Source: Acuticoccus sp. MNP-M23
Lineage (GTDB): Bacteria > Pseudomonadota > Alphaproteobacteria > Rhizobiales > Amorphaceae
NCBI RefSeq assembly: GCF_031195445.1
Contig: NZ_CP133480.1
Span: 4,146,501-4,210,500 of the forward strand
DNA: 64,000 nucleotides
Direction: 5' to 3'
Shown here: piece after piece, positions 56,472-64,000 of the stretch
Position numbering within the stretch: the stretch's first letter is position 1
Layout of the letters: every line of letters starts with the position of its first letter
The notes under the pieces: model-generated
The model's database searches: none
What the model was told of the DNA's origin: nothing
The model's input: only the letters and a program-made list of their open reading frames with translations
Program-made: the position numbers and the translations under genes

Positions 56472-57530
56472 ATGACCACCCCAAACACCCCCATCCCCCC
56501 GCAAAATTCCCTCGAACCCGTACCGGCCGAGCGGCGAAACCGCCGCCGCAAATGGATCGGGCCTGCGCTTCTCGTGGCCGGCGCCGCGACGGTTGCCGCA
56601 GCACTTCACCAGAACAAGCGCACCCGCCGTGCCGAACGCGCCTTTCCCGCCCGCGGCCAGTTCGTCGATGTGGCAGGCACTTCCAGCCATTTCACCGACA
56701 GCGGCGGCAACGGTCCGGCCATCGTCCTCGTGCACGGCATCGGCTCCTCGCTGGATGACTGGCACAATTGCGGGCTCGTCGCGCTCCTTTCGCGCACCCA
56801 CCGCGTCATCGCGCTCGATCGCCCCGGTTATGGCCACACCCCGCGCCCTTCGGAAATCCAGTGGACGCCGGAGCGGCAGGCGCTAACCATCGGCGCGCTG
56901 ATGGAACGCCTCGGCGTTGACGATGCCATTCTCGTCGGCCACTCGTTTGGTGTCCTGCCGTCCCTCGCCCTTGCGATTCAAAGCCCCGGCAAGGTGCGCG
57001 GTCTGGTGCTTCTGGGCGGCGTCTATTATGCCGGCGCTCCGCTGATCGACGCGGTGGACATGGTGCCCCGCATCCCCGTCCTCTCGGCGTTTGCGCGGCG
57101 CACCATCACGCCGTCCATTGCCCGCGTCGCCAGCCACCAGCTTGTGAAGGCCATGTTCGACCCGCAGCCGGTACCGCCGCTCTATGGCGAGCGCGAAGCC
57201 ATCGCGCTGGCCTGCCGGCCCGCCCAGCTTGCCGCCTCCGCTGCCGATGCCGAAGCGATCACCCCGGCCGTCGGGCGCCTCGGCGCGTTCTACAGCCAGC
57301 TTTCGCTGCCGATCACCCTTCTTGCCGGCGCGGGGGATGCGGTGTTTGCGCCGGCCGAACAATCGGTCCGGTTTGCAGGCGAGGTGCCGCATGCGCGCGC
57401 CATCGTGCTGCCCGACACGGGCCACATGCCGCACCATGCCGCGCCCGCACGCATTGTGGCGGCCATTGCCGAAATCGGCAGCCCGCCCTTGCTCGAGGCC
57501 ACCGCTCAAGCCACTGCGGCAGCCGTCTGA
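56472..57530 (+). CDS. Alpha/beta-hydrolase, membrane-anchored
   Basis: This 352-residue hydrolase has a Pro-rich start, a hydrophobic stretch (WIGPALLVAGAATVAAAL) that would anchor it in the membrane, then the fold: oxyanion region HGIGSSLDDW, nucleophile Ser in VGHSFGVLPSL (GxSxG), and late His in GHMPHH. Substrate unknown; esterase or epoxide-hydrolase-like. ATG 56472 has GGAG upstream; the TTG at 56448 is less likely. A DUF1294 gene starts 3 bases after its stop. Confidence 0.88.
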   Translation: MTTPNTPIPPQNSLEPVPAERRNRRRKWIGPALLVAGAATVAAALHQNKRTRRAERAFPARGQFVDVAGTSSHFTDSGGNGPAIVLVHGIGSSLDDWHNCGLVALLSRTHRVIALDRPGYGHTPRPSEIQWTPERQALTIGALMERLGVDDAILVGHSFGVLPSLALAIQSPGKVRGLVLLGGVYYAGAPLIDAVDMVPRIPVLSAFARRTITPSIARVASHQLVKAMFDPQPVPPLYGEREAIALACRPAQLAASAADAEAITPAVGRLGAFYSQLSLPITLLAGAGDAVFAPAEQSVRFAGEVPHARAIVLPDTGHMPHHAAPARIVAAIAEIGSPPLLEATAQATAAAV

Positions 57531-57532
57531 GC

Positions 57533-57820
57533 ATGGCATTCTGGCTGGCGCTCTGCGGCTTTCTTCTCGCCGTCAATCTGGCGGGCGGTCTCGTTTTTGT
57601 GGCGGACAAGCGCGCCGCCGTCGCCGACCGCCGCCGGGTGCCGGAGCGGATGCTCCTGACCCTTGCCGCTCTCGGTGCATCGCCGGCGATGATCTTTCTG
57701 ACAAGCCGCATCCGCCACAAGACCCGCAAGGAGCCGTTTCGGACCCTGCTGCGCGCCATTCTGGGGGTCCAGATCGTCGCCATCGCGGTTTATGGCGCGA
57801 ACGCCATCGGCCTGATCTGA
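57533..57820 (+). CDS. DUF1294 small membrane protein
   Basis: This 95-residue protein has three hydrophobic segments (WLALCGFLLAVNLAGGLVF, LLTLAALGASPAMIFLT, LRAILGVQIVAIAVYGAN) and the typical FVADKRAAVADRRRVPERMLL and RHKTRKEPF motifs of DUF1294. Its function is unknown; relatives can be fused to cold-shock domains. It begins 3 bases after the hydrolase stop, so the two are co-transcribed. Confidence 0.9.
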   Translation: MAFWLALCGFLLAVNLAGGLVFVADKRAAVADRRRVPERMLLTLAALGASPAMIFLTSRIRHKTRKEPFRTLLRAILGVQIVAIAVYGANAIGLI

Positions 57821-57972
57821 GCGGACCGGCCGCACGGAGCCGCCGTCGCACGCCAACCCATTGCACTCGGGCGCAACTTTGGTGAGTGTGGGCGCTGTCA
57901 GGGTCCGCCCGGCATCCTTGCGGCAGGACCCGTTTTGGCTTGCCTTCCTCTCGACCACACAGGAGACGCGTG

Positions 57973-58866
57973 ATGGAGGCACTCTTCATCGGCCACGCCT
58001 ATATCGACATCACCTTCATCGCCGACCAGTTGCCGACGGGAGACGAGAAGACCATCGCGGACGATTACGCCGTCGCCTTTGGCGGCAATGCGACCACGTC
58101 GGCCTTCTGCGCGGCGAAGCTGGGGCTGAAGCCGGACCTTCTGTGCCAGCAGGCCGATGACTGGCTTGCCCGCATGTTTCTCGAAATGGCGTCCCGTGCC
58201 GGCGTTTCGGTGCACGGGCGCAAGGTGAAGCATTCCAGCCTCTCCTTCATCATGCCGAAGGACGGCAAGCGCGCCATCGTGCGCTGCCGGGACGACGAGT
58301 TCATCCACCCTGCCCCCACGCTCAACCTCACCGGCTGCCGCGGCCTGCATGTGGACGGCCACATGGCGGACGCCGCCATTCACTATGCCAAGGCGTGCCG
58401 GGAGATGGGCGTCCTCACCTCGCTCGACGGCGGATCGGCCCGCCCCACCACCGACGCGCTCCTGGAGTTCATCGACGTTGCGGCGGTGTCGGAGCGGATG
58501 TGCGAGCAGATGCAGCTCAATCCGCTGGCCATGCTCGACTATCTGCGCAGCAAGGGCGTGAAGGTGGGGGCCGTGACGCTCGGCGAGCGCGGCCTCGTCT
58601 GGTATGAGGACGGCGGCGAGGCCCACACCATGCCCGCCCTCGCCGTGCCTGCTGGCGACGTGATCGACACCTCGGGCGCCGGCGATGTGTTCCACGGCGC
58701 CTACTTCGCCTCGGCGCTCACCAACCCCGAGCGCTCCTGGGCGGACCATTTCGAGTTCGGCCGCGCGGCGTCCGCCTTTGCGGTGCAACGCCTCGGCAAC
58801 GAAGCATCGCTCCCCTCCATGGACGACATCGCCACCATCCGCTCGGCCCTCAGGGAAGCGGCCTGA
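57973..58866 (+). CDS. PfkB-family carbohydrate/nucleoside kinase
   Basis: This 297-residue ribokinase-fold kinase has a GGNATTSAFCAAKLG substrate region and the catalytic DTSGAGDVFHGAY (Asp of GAGD) near residue 235. It phosphorylates a sugar or nucleoside; the convergent BMP/nucleoside ABC importer on the other strand (14 bases away) suggests a nucleoside or ribose-type substrate, but this is inference. ATG 57973 has AGGAG 8-12 bases upstream; the open frame to 57886 has no support. Confidence 0.9.
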   Translation: MEALFIGHAYIDITFIADQLPTGDEKTIADDYAVAFGGNATTSAFCAAKLGLKPDLLCQQADDWLARMFLEMASRAGVSVHGRKVKHSSLSFIMPKDGKRAIVRCRDDEFIHPAPTLNLTGCRGLHVDGHMADAAIHYAKACREMGVLTSLDGGSARPTTDALLEFIDVAAVSERMCEQMQLNPLAMLDYLRSKGVKVGAVTLGERGLVWYEDGGEAHTMPALAVPAGDVIDTSGAGDVFHGAYFASALTNPERSWADHFEFGRAASAFAVQRLGNEASLPSMDDIATIRSALREAA

Positions 58867-58879
58867 CCGAAAGCGTCGC

Positions 58880-59854
58880 TCAGCGTTCCTTCACGTAGGG
58901 AATGCTGAGCGCACGGGGCGGAATTGCCTTGCCGAAGAAGCCGGCAAGCAGCACCACCGTCAGAACGTACGGCGCAATCAGGATCACATCGACCGGGATT
59001 TCGCCGACCAGCGGCATGTCGACGTTGGACAGGCGCGAGGCCGAGCTTTCGAGCGCGCCGAACAGAAGGCAGGCAAACAGGGTCGGCACCGGCTGCCACT
59101 TGCCGAAGATCAGCGCCGCCAGCGCGATGTACCCCTTGCCGGCGCTCATTTCCCGCACGAAGCCGCCGCCGTGGGCAATGGACAGGTACGCCCCCGCAAT
59201 ACCGCACAGGACGCCGGCAATGATGACCGCGCGGTATCGGAGCCACGCCACCGAGTAGCCGGCGCTGTCCACCGCTTCGGGTGCCTCGCCGGCAGCGCGC
59301 AGGCGCAGGCCGAACGCGGTGGAGAACAAGACGAACCCCGTCAGCGGCACGGCAAGCAGCGCCGCATAGACCAGAATATTATGGCCCGACAGCATGGTGC
59401 CCAGAAAATCACCAAGAAACGGCACGTTCTGGAGTGTCTCGGTGAAGGGCAGGTCCAGCGGCGGGAAGCGTTCGTCGCGCTGCAGGGGGGGCGACTGGCC
59501 CCCTTGCGAGAACAGCGCAATCCCCATCACGATGGTGAGGCCGGACGCCAGAATGTTGATCGCAATGCCCGACACGATCTGGTCGCCGCGGTGGGTGACG
59601 CAGGCAAAGGCATGGATCAGCGAGAGGATCACCCCGGCACCGATTGCCGCCGCAAGCCCGGCCCAGGGCGAGCCGGTGAGTGTGGCTGCCGCGGCTGCGG
59701 CAAACGCCCCCATCAGAAGCTTGCCTTCAAGGCCGATGTCGACCACGCCCGCACGCTCCGAAAACAGCCCCGCCATCGCGCACAGGATCAGCGGCGTGGA
59801 CAGGCGCAGCGTGCTGGCCATGATCTGCATCGCATCGAGCCAGAAATCCGCCAT
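58880..59854 (-). CDS. BMP-type ABC transporter permease 2
   Basis: This 324-residue permease of the BMP (basic membrane protein, nucleoside) ABC family starts MADFWLDAMQIMASTLRLSTPLILCAMAGLF and continues SERAGVVDIGLEGKLLMGAFAA, a signature of the family's second permease. About eight hydrophobic spans are visible. Its start overlaps the stop of permease 1 by one base (TGATG). The gene is the last of the importer operon and converges on the kinase gene. Confidence 0.93.
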   Translation of the reverse strand: MADFWLDAMQIMASTLRLSTPLILCAMAGLFSERAGVVDIGLEGKLLMGAFAAAAAATLTGSPWAGLAAAIGAGVILSLIHAFACVTHRGDQIVSGIAINILASGLTIVMGIALFSQGGQSPPLQRDERFPPLDLPFTETLQNVPFLGDFLGTMLSGHNILVYAALLAVPLTGFVLFSTAFGLRLRAAGEAPEAVDSAGYSVAWLRYRAVIIAGVLCGIAGAYLSIAHGGGFVREMSAGKGYIALAALIFGKWQPVPTLFACLLFGALESSASRLSNVDMPLVGEIPVDVILIAPYVLTVVLLAGFFGKAIPPRALSIPYVKER

Positions 59855-60966
59855 CACGCCGCCTCGCCCTGAAGGCTCGCCCGCCGGCCGAACACGCGCG
59901 ACAGCGGCGCCTCCAGCATGTAGGCGAGCGCGCCGGAGAACAGGATGATCAGCCCCTGAATGACCAGCACCATGTCCCGGTCGATGGAGCGGAATTCGAA
60001 CGACAATTCGGCGCCTCCCTGGTAGAGCGCGCCGAACAGCAGGCTGGCGAGGATGATGCCCACCGGGTGCGAGCGCCCCATCAGAGCCACCGCAATGCCG
60101 GTAAAGCCGAAACCGGACGTGAAGTTGATCTGCAGCTTCTCCTGCGCGCCCAGCACATCGTTGATCGACATCAGCCCCGCCAATGCCCCGGAGATGCACA
60201 TCGTGATGATGATGATCGACGTGACGCCGACGCCTGAATAACGCGCGGCCGGCTCGCTCTCCCCGAAGGTGCGAAGCCGGTAGCCGAACGGCGTGCGCCA
60301 GATGAGGACCCACACCCCGACGCACGCAATCAGCGCAAGAATGATGGAGATGTTGAGGGGCGAGGACGCCATGTCGAAGCCGAGAGCGCGGGCGATCTCG
60401 TGGATCTTCGGCAAGGTCGCGCTGTCGGCGAAGTCGCGCGTCTGCGGTGTCGACTGGCCTTCTCGCAGGAGCGGTCCGGTCAGAAGCGTGACGATGACAC
60501 CGGCCGCAATGAAGTTGAACATGATTGTGGTGATGACAACGTGCGAGCCCCGCGTTGCCTGCAGAAAGCCCGGCAGGAACGCCCACGCCGCGCCGAACGC
60601 CGCGGCTGCCACAATGGCGATGGGGATAATGGCGATGCCCGGCAGGTAGGCGTCGAGGCCGAGGCAGACGAGCGCCGCCCCGAGGCCGCCGATCATCGCC
60701 TGCCCCTCTCCGCCTATGTTGAACAGCTTGGCGTGAAAGGCGACGGCCACCGCAAGCCCGCTGAAGATGAAGTTGGTGGCGTAGTAGAGCGTGTAGCCGA
60801 GGCTTCCCGGATAGACGAAGGCGCCGTCGATCATCACCAGAAGGGCCTTGATCGGGTTTTCGCCAATCAGCATCACCATCAGCCCGGCGACCGCAAACGC
60901 CATCATCAGGTTGAGGACCGGGATGAGGCCGAGATCGACCCAGCGCGGCAGGTTTCCCTTGCTCAC
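59854..60966 (-). CDS. BMP-type ABC transporter permease 1
   Basis: This 370-residue inner-membrane permease has NIGGEGQAMIGGLGAALV and TRGSHVVITTIMFNFIAAGVIV, hallmarks of the first permease of BMP/YufP-type nucleoside importers, with about nine hydrophobic spans. The start ATG 60966 is coupled to the ATPase stop (ATGA overlap). It forms the translocation pore with permease 2. Confidence 0.93.
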   Translation of the reverse strand: MSKGNLPRWVDLGLIPVLNLMMAFAVAGLMVMLIGENPIKALLVMIDGAFVYPGSLGYTLYYATNFIFSGLAVAVAFHAKLFNIGGEGQAMIGGLGAALVCLGLDAYLPGIAIIPIAIVAAAAFGAAWAFLPGFLQATRGSHVVITTIMFNFIAAGVIVTLLTGPLLREGQSTPQTRDFADSATLPKIHEIARALGFDMASSPLNISIILALIACVGVWVLIWRTPFGYRLRTFGESEPAARYSGVGVTSIIIITMCISGALAGLMSINDVLGAQEKLQINFTSGFGFTGIAVALMGRSHPVGIILASLLFGALYQGGAELSFEFRSIDRDMVLVIQGLIILFSGALAYMLEAPLSRVFGRRASLQGEAA

Positions 60967-62519
60967 GAGGCCATCCGCGTGCCGTGGGCCGTCTGCACGC
61001 CGGCCATCATCAGGCCAACGGTCTGGCGGTCAGCGGCGGCGCCCGCCACCTCGCCCACAATGCGGCCGGCATTCATGGCAATCACCCGGTCCGACAGTGC
61101 CAGAATCTCGTCCAGCTCCACCGAGATGAGGAGGATGGCGCAACCGGCATCGCGCAGCGCCAGAAGCTGGCGGTGGATGAATTCGATCGCGCCAATGTCG
61201 ACCCCGCGCGTCGGCTGCCCGACGAGGAGCACACGCGGCGCCGCGCCATGCTCGCGTGCAAGCACCAGCTTTTGCTGGTTGCCGCCGGAAAAGCCCGCTG
61301 CGGCAAGGCGCGGGTCGGGCGGCCGAACGTCGAACTCTTTCATCAGCGCGGCGCAACGGTGCAGCATCCTGCCCCGGTCGAGCAGCCAGCGGCGCCGCAC
61401 ACCGCGCGCCTCCCCGAGATATCCAAGCACCGCGTTCTCACTCATCTCGAACGGCAGCACCAGGCCCTCGCGCCGCCGGTCCTCGGGAACGTGGGCAACG
61501 CCAAGCTTGCGCATTTCCCGCGGGTCCGTGCGCGCGGCAGCGCTGACCACGCGCCCGCCGGTTTCCACCGTGCCGCTGGTGGGTGGCAGCAGCCCGGTCA
61601 GCACCGAAAGGAGCTCGGACTGGCCGTTGCCTGCAACGCCTGCGACACCCACGATCTCGCCTGCCCGCAGCTCCAGCGAAAGATCGTCAAGCCGCAGCGT
61701 GCCGGCCGCGTCGCGCAGCGAAATGTTGCGCGCGGCCATCACCATCTCGCCGCCCTTGTGGCGCGTTTCGTTGCGCACCGGCACCACGGTGCGCCCGACC
61801 ATCAGTTCGGCCAGTTCCTCGCGCGTGGTTTCGGCGGTCTTGCGGTGGGCCACCATCTTGCCGCGTCTCATGACGGAGACGTTGTCGGTGATCGCCATGA
61901 TTTCGCGCAGCTTGTGGGTGATGAGAAGGATCGTCACGCCCTGGCTCTTGAGAACGCCGAGGCTCTGAAACATCTGGTCGGTCTCGTCCGGCGTCAGCAC
62001 CCCTGTGGGTTCGTCCAGAATGAGAATGCGCCCGCCGCCGATCAGCGCCTTGATGATCTCGACCCGCTGCTGAAACCCGACCGGCAGCGTTTCCACCACC
62101 GCATCCGGATCGACGTTGAGGCCGTAGGCGTCCTGCAACTTTTTGAGCCTGGCGCGCACATCGCCGGTGCTGGCTGCCAGAAACGGACGCTTGGCGAGCC
62201 CGAGCATCAGATTTTCAAGGACGGTGAAGTTGGGCACCAGCATGAAATGCTGGTGAACCATGCCGATGCCGTTCGCGATGGCATCGGCGCTGGAATGCAT
62301 TTTCACCGGCTTGCCGAACAGGGCAATCTCGCCATGGTCGGCCTTGTAGTGGCCGGACAAAATGGAGACGAGCGTCGACTTGCCCGCCCCGTTCTCACCG
62401 ATGATGCCATGGATGGTGCCGGCCTCCACGGTGAGGTCGACACTGTCGTTGGCGCGCACAGCGCCGAATTCCTTCACAATCCCGCGAAGGCTGACGGCCG
62501 GGGGTGATGGCTTCAGCAT
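60963..62519 (-). CDS. BMP-type ABC transporter ATP-binding protein, two-domain
   Basis: This 518-residue ATPase contains two nucleotide-binding domains in tandem. The first has Walker A GENGAGKSTLVSILSG, then VGFQQRVEIIKALIGGGRILILDEPTGVL. The second has the degenerate Walker A GVAGNGQSELLSVL and FSGGNQQKLVLAREH, as usual for nucleoside and sugar (Rbs/Xyl/BMP) importers where only the first site hydrolyses ATP efficiently. The gene follows the binding-protein gene by 45 bases and overlaps permease 1. Confidence 0.94.
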   Translation of the reverse strand: MLKPSPPAVSLRGIVKEFGAVRANDSVDLTVEAGTIHGIIGENGAGKSTLVSILSGHYKADHGEIALFGKPVKMHSSADAIANGIGMVHQHFMLVPNFTVLENLMLGLAKRPFLAASTGDVRARLKKLQDAYGLNVDPDAVVETLPVGFQQRVEIIKALIGGGRILILDEPTGVLTPDETDQMFQSLGVLKSQGVTILLITHKLREIMAITDNVSVMRRGKMVAHRKTAETTREELAELMVGRTVVPVRNETRHKGGEMVMAARNISLRDAAGTLRLDDLSLELRAGEIVGVAGVAGNGQSELLSVLTGLLPPTSGTVETGGRVVSAAARTDPREMRKLGVAHVPEDRRREGLVLPFEMSENAVLGYLGEARGVRRRWLLDRGRMLHRCAALMKEFDVRPPDPRLAAAGFSGGNQQKLVLAREHGAAPRVLLVGQPTRGVDIGAIEFIHRQLLALRDAGCAILLISVELDEILALSDRVIAMNAGRIVGEVAGAAADRQTVGLMMAGVQTAHGTRMAS

Positions 62520-62564
62520 TGCCCCGACCGCCTGATGCTGTGCCCGTCCACGCTCACGCGCCGA

Positions 62565-63563
62565 TCAGATCGGGCAGGCCTTGTCGTCGTCGTAATTGTG
62601 CACGTCGATCTCGCCGGCGACGATTGCGGCCTTGGCCGCGTCCACCTCTTCGCGCATCTCGGCGGTCAGGAGGTTTTCGTTGTCGGCATCGGCCACGTAG
62701 TCGACACCCTCTTCCTTGATGCCGAGGATCTGCACGCCGGCGGTGAACTCGTCATTCATCGCGTCCATGAAGGTGTCGTAGGCGGCATTGTCCACGCGCT
62801 TCAGCATTGAGGTGAGCACCGAGCCCGGCGCCACCGAATACTGGTCGCTGTCCACGCCAATTGCGAGCTTGCCCTGGTCGGCCGCTGCGCGGATCACGCC
62901 AAGGCCGGTGCCGCCGGCCGCGTGGTAGACAACATCGGCGCCGCGGTCGATCTGGCTGCGAGTAAGCTCAGCGCCCTTGGTGGGATCGTTCCAGGCAGAC
63001 GGGGTGGTGCCGGTCATGTTGGCAAGCACGGTCGCGTCGGCATTGGTGGCCATCACGCCCTGCTTGTAGCCGCACAGGAATTTCTGGATCAGCGGAATGT
63101 CCATGCCGCCCACAAAGCCGACGGTGCCGGTTTCGCTGGCGAGGGCGGCGGCAACGCCCACAAGGTAGCTGCCCTCATGCTCCTTGAACGCGTACTGGCG
63201 CAGGTTCGGCCGGTCGAGCCACGACACGTCGATGATGGCAAACTCGGTGTCGGGATATTCCTGCGCCACCTTGTCGATGGCGTCCGCCTGGCTGAAGCCG
63301 ACGCCCAGCACCACGGAGGCACCGCGCTGCGCCATGCGGGTGATGGCCTGCTCGCGCTGCGCCTCGTTGGTGACCTCGAACTCCATCACCTCGACGCCGG
63401 TTTCGTCCATGAACCGCTTCACGCCATTCCACACGCCTTCATTGAAGGACTTGTCAAATTTGCCGCCGAGGTCGAACACGACGGCGGGCTTGAAGTCATC
63501 CTGCGCGATGGCACCCGTCGCCATAGCCGCCATGCCGACGCCGACCATCAAAGACTTCAACAT
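62565..63563 (-). CDS. BMP-family substrate-binding protein (purine-nucleoside type)
   Basis: This 332-residue exported binding protein has a signal peptide (MLKSLMVGVGMAAMATGAIAQDD, cleaved near 22) and the BMP core AVVFDLGGKFDKSFNEGVWNGVKRF. Other cues are VVLGVGFSQADAI, FKEHEGSYLVGVAAAL, GMDIPLIQKFLCGY and GADVVYHAAGGTGLG. Related proteins bind guanosine, inosine and other nucleosides, so the importer probably takes up purine nucleosides. ATG 63563 has GGGAG 6 bases upstream; 63569 or the open frame to 63647 are less likely. It heads the operon with the ATPase and two permeases. Confidence 0.93.
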   Translation of the reverse strand: MLKSLMVGVGMAAMATGAIAQDDFKPAVVFDLGGKFDKSFNEGVWNGVKRFMDETGVEVMEFEVTNEAQREQAITRMAQRGASVVLGVGFSQADAIDKVAQEYPDTEFAIIDVSWLDRPNLRQYAFKEHEGSYLVGVAAALASETGTVGFVGGMDIPLIQKFLCGYKQGVMATNADATVLANMTGTTPSAWNDPTKGAELTRSQIDRGADVVYHAAGGTGLGVIRAAADQGKLAIGVDSDQYSVAPGSVLTSMLKRVDNAAYDTFMDAMNDEFTAGVQILGIKEEGVDYVADADNENLLTAEMREEVDAAKAAIVAGEIDVHNYDDDKACPI

Positions 63564-63688
63564 ACCCATCTCCCGGTTGAGGATTTCTCGTTCAGACAGT
63601 GACTTTAGATCGTGCGCGAACGGTTTGACCAGCGGGCGGCGCATCACTCCACCCCGAAGCTTCAGAAGGCAAGGAAAAGGCCAACCCT

Positions 63689-64000
63689 TCAGCTTGCGAG
63701 GCCGATTTCGCGCAACCGCTCGGCAAGATAGGCGCCAGCGGTCTTTTCAGGCGAGAGCGCCACGTCCGGCCGCGGGTGGACGAACATGGGCATGGAAAAG
63801 CGCGCACCGCCCCCGCTCTCGGGATTGACGACGCGGTGGGTGGTGGACGGGAACGCCCCGCCGGTCGCAAGCTGCAGCATGTCACCGGTGTTGACCGCAA
63901 TCATGCCGGGGTCGCACGGCACATCGTGCCAGTTGCCGCCGGTATCCTGCGCCTGAAGGCCGGGCGCCGAACCAGCCACAAGCAGGGTGATGAGGTTGAT
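63689..64000 (-). CDS. Isopenicillin-N-synthase-like 2OG-Fe(II) dioxygenase, partial
   Basis: Only the C-terminal ~103 codons are in the window; the N-terminal part lies beyond position 64000. Readable cues are INLITLLVAGSAPGLQA (right after the HxD iron motif, which is off the edge), GDMLQLATGGAFPSTTHRVVNP with the second iron His, and ARFSMPMFVHPRPDV with the RxS co-substrate-binding pair. This class oxidises small molecules. It lies 125 bases upstream of the binding-protein gene on the same strand, an order I recall near nucleoside importers. Confidence 0.85.
   Translation of the reverse strand: MNLITLLVAGSAPGLQAQDTGGNWHDVPCDPGMIAVNTGDMLQLATGGAFPSTTHRVVNPESGGGARFSMPMFVHPRPDVALSPEKTAGAYLAERLREIGLAS

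Overview
The window is high-GC DNA from an alphaproteobacterium, most likely in the order Hyphomicrobiales (Rhizobiales). The main evidence is the ntrY-ntrX-trkA-dat-hfq-hflX block, the rlpA/tmk-holB-metG-tatD-MBL block, the purL-bolA-grxD block, an IalB-family protein and an SdhE/RecG/Mfd neighbourhood. A relative of Acuticoccus or Amorphus is possible, but that is a guess from gene content. The window is almost fully coding. I see no rRNA, tRNA, CRISPR array, transposase, phage gene or integrase. It reads as a chromosomal core segment with a few accessory spots.

Layout. 0.1-4.0 kb: a large GT4 glycosyltransferase translationally coupled to an exported protein of unknown function. 4.0-10.1 kb: recG divergent from sdhE-mfd. 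10.1-11.0 kb: a single AT-rich gene of foreign appearance. 11.0-15.3 kb: a DsbA/FrnE-like oxidoreductase, a YejA-like peptide-binding protein, an IalB-family protein, and hspQ with a strong terminator and a possible leader ORF. 15.3-23.2 kb: M20-like hydrolase, quinone oxidoreductase, UbiH-like monooxygenase, AEC permease, LpxL-type acyltransferase, MFS permease and a SelD-type FAD oxidoreductase. 23.3-32.4 kb: NtrYX two-component system, TrkA, D-amino-acid aminotransferase, Hfq, HflX and a GNAT acetyltransferase, facing MazG. 32.4-38.4 kb: a minus-strand housekeeping run (rlpA, tmk, holB, metG, tatD-like, MBL hydrolase) whose genes partly overlap.

38.5-44.2 kb: a minus-strand run of an MscS channel, a sulfotransferase-like protein, a threonine-dehydratase-like enzyme, RidA and a DadA-like FAD oxidase. 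The last three fit together chemically as imine-producing and imine-clearing enzymes. 44.3-47.1 kb: purL, bolA-like and grxD. 47.1-51.7 kb: a membrane histidine kinase with a single-domain response regulator, an ABC-2 exporter and exported MsrA, followed by a three-unit 19-bp hairpin repeat. 51.9-57.8 kb: Gfo/Idh/MocA oxidoreductase, an orphan CoxE-like VWA protein, a large exported unknown protein, an alpha/beta hydrolase and a DUF1294 protein. 58.0-64.0 kb: a PfkB kinase facing a BMP-type (nucleoside) ABC importer, with an isopenicillin-N-synthase-like dioxygenase cut by the right edge.

No clear new multi-gene system is visible. The best candidates for follow-up are the AT-rich single-gene islet at 10.2-11.0 kb, the M20 protein with a degraded metal site, the NtrX without a GAFTGA loop in a locus lacking ntrBC, the imine-metabolism gene run, the hspQ leader ORF and the hairpin repeat after msrA. 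All identifications come from reading motifs and recalling family features; no database search was run.
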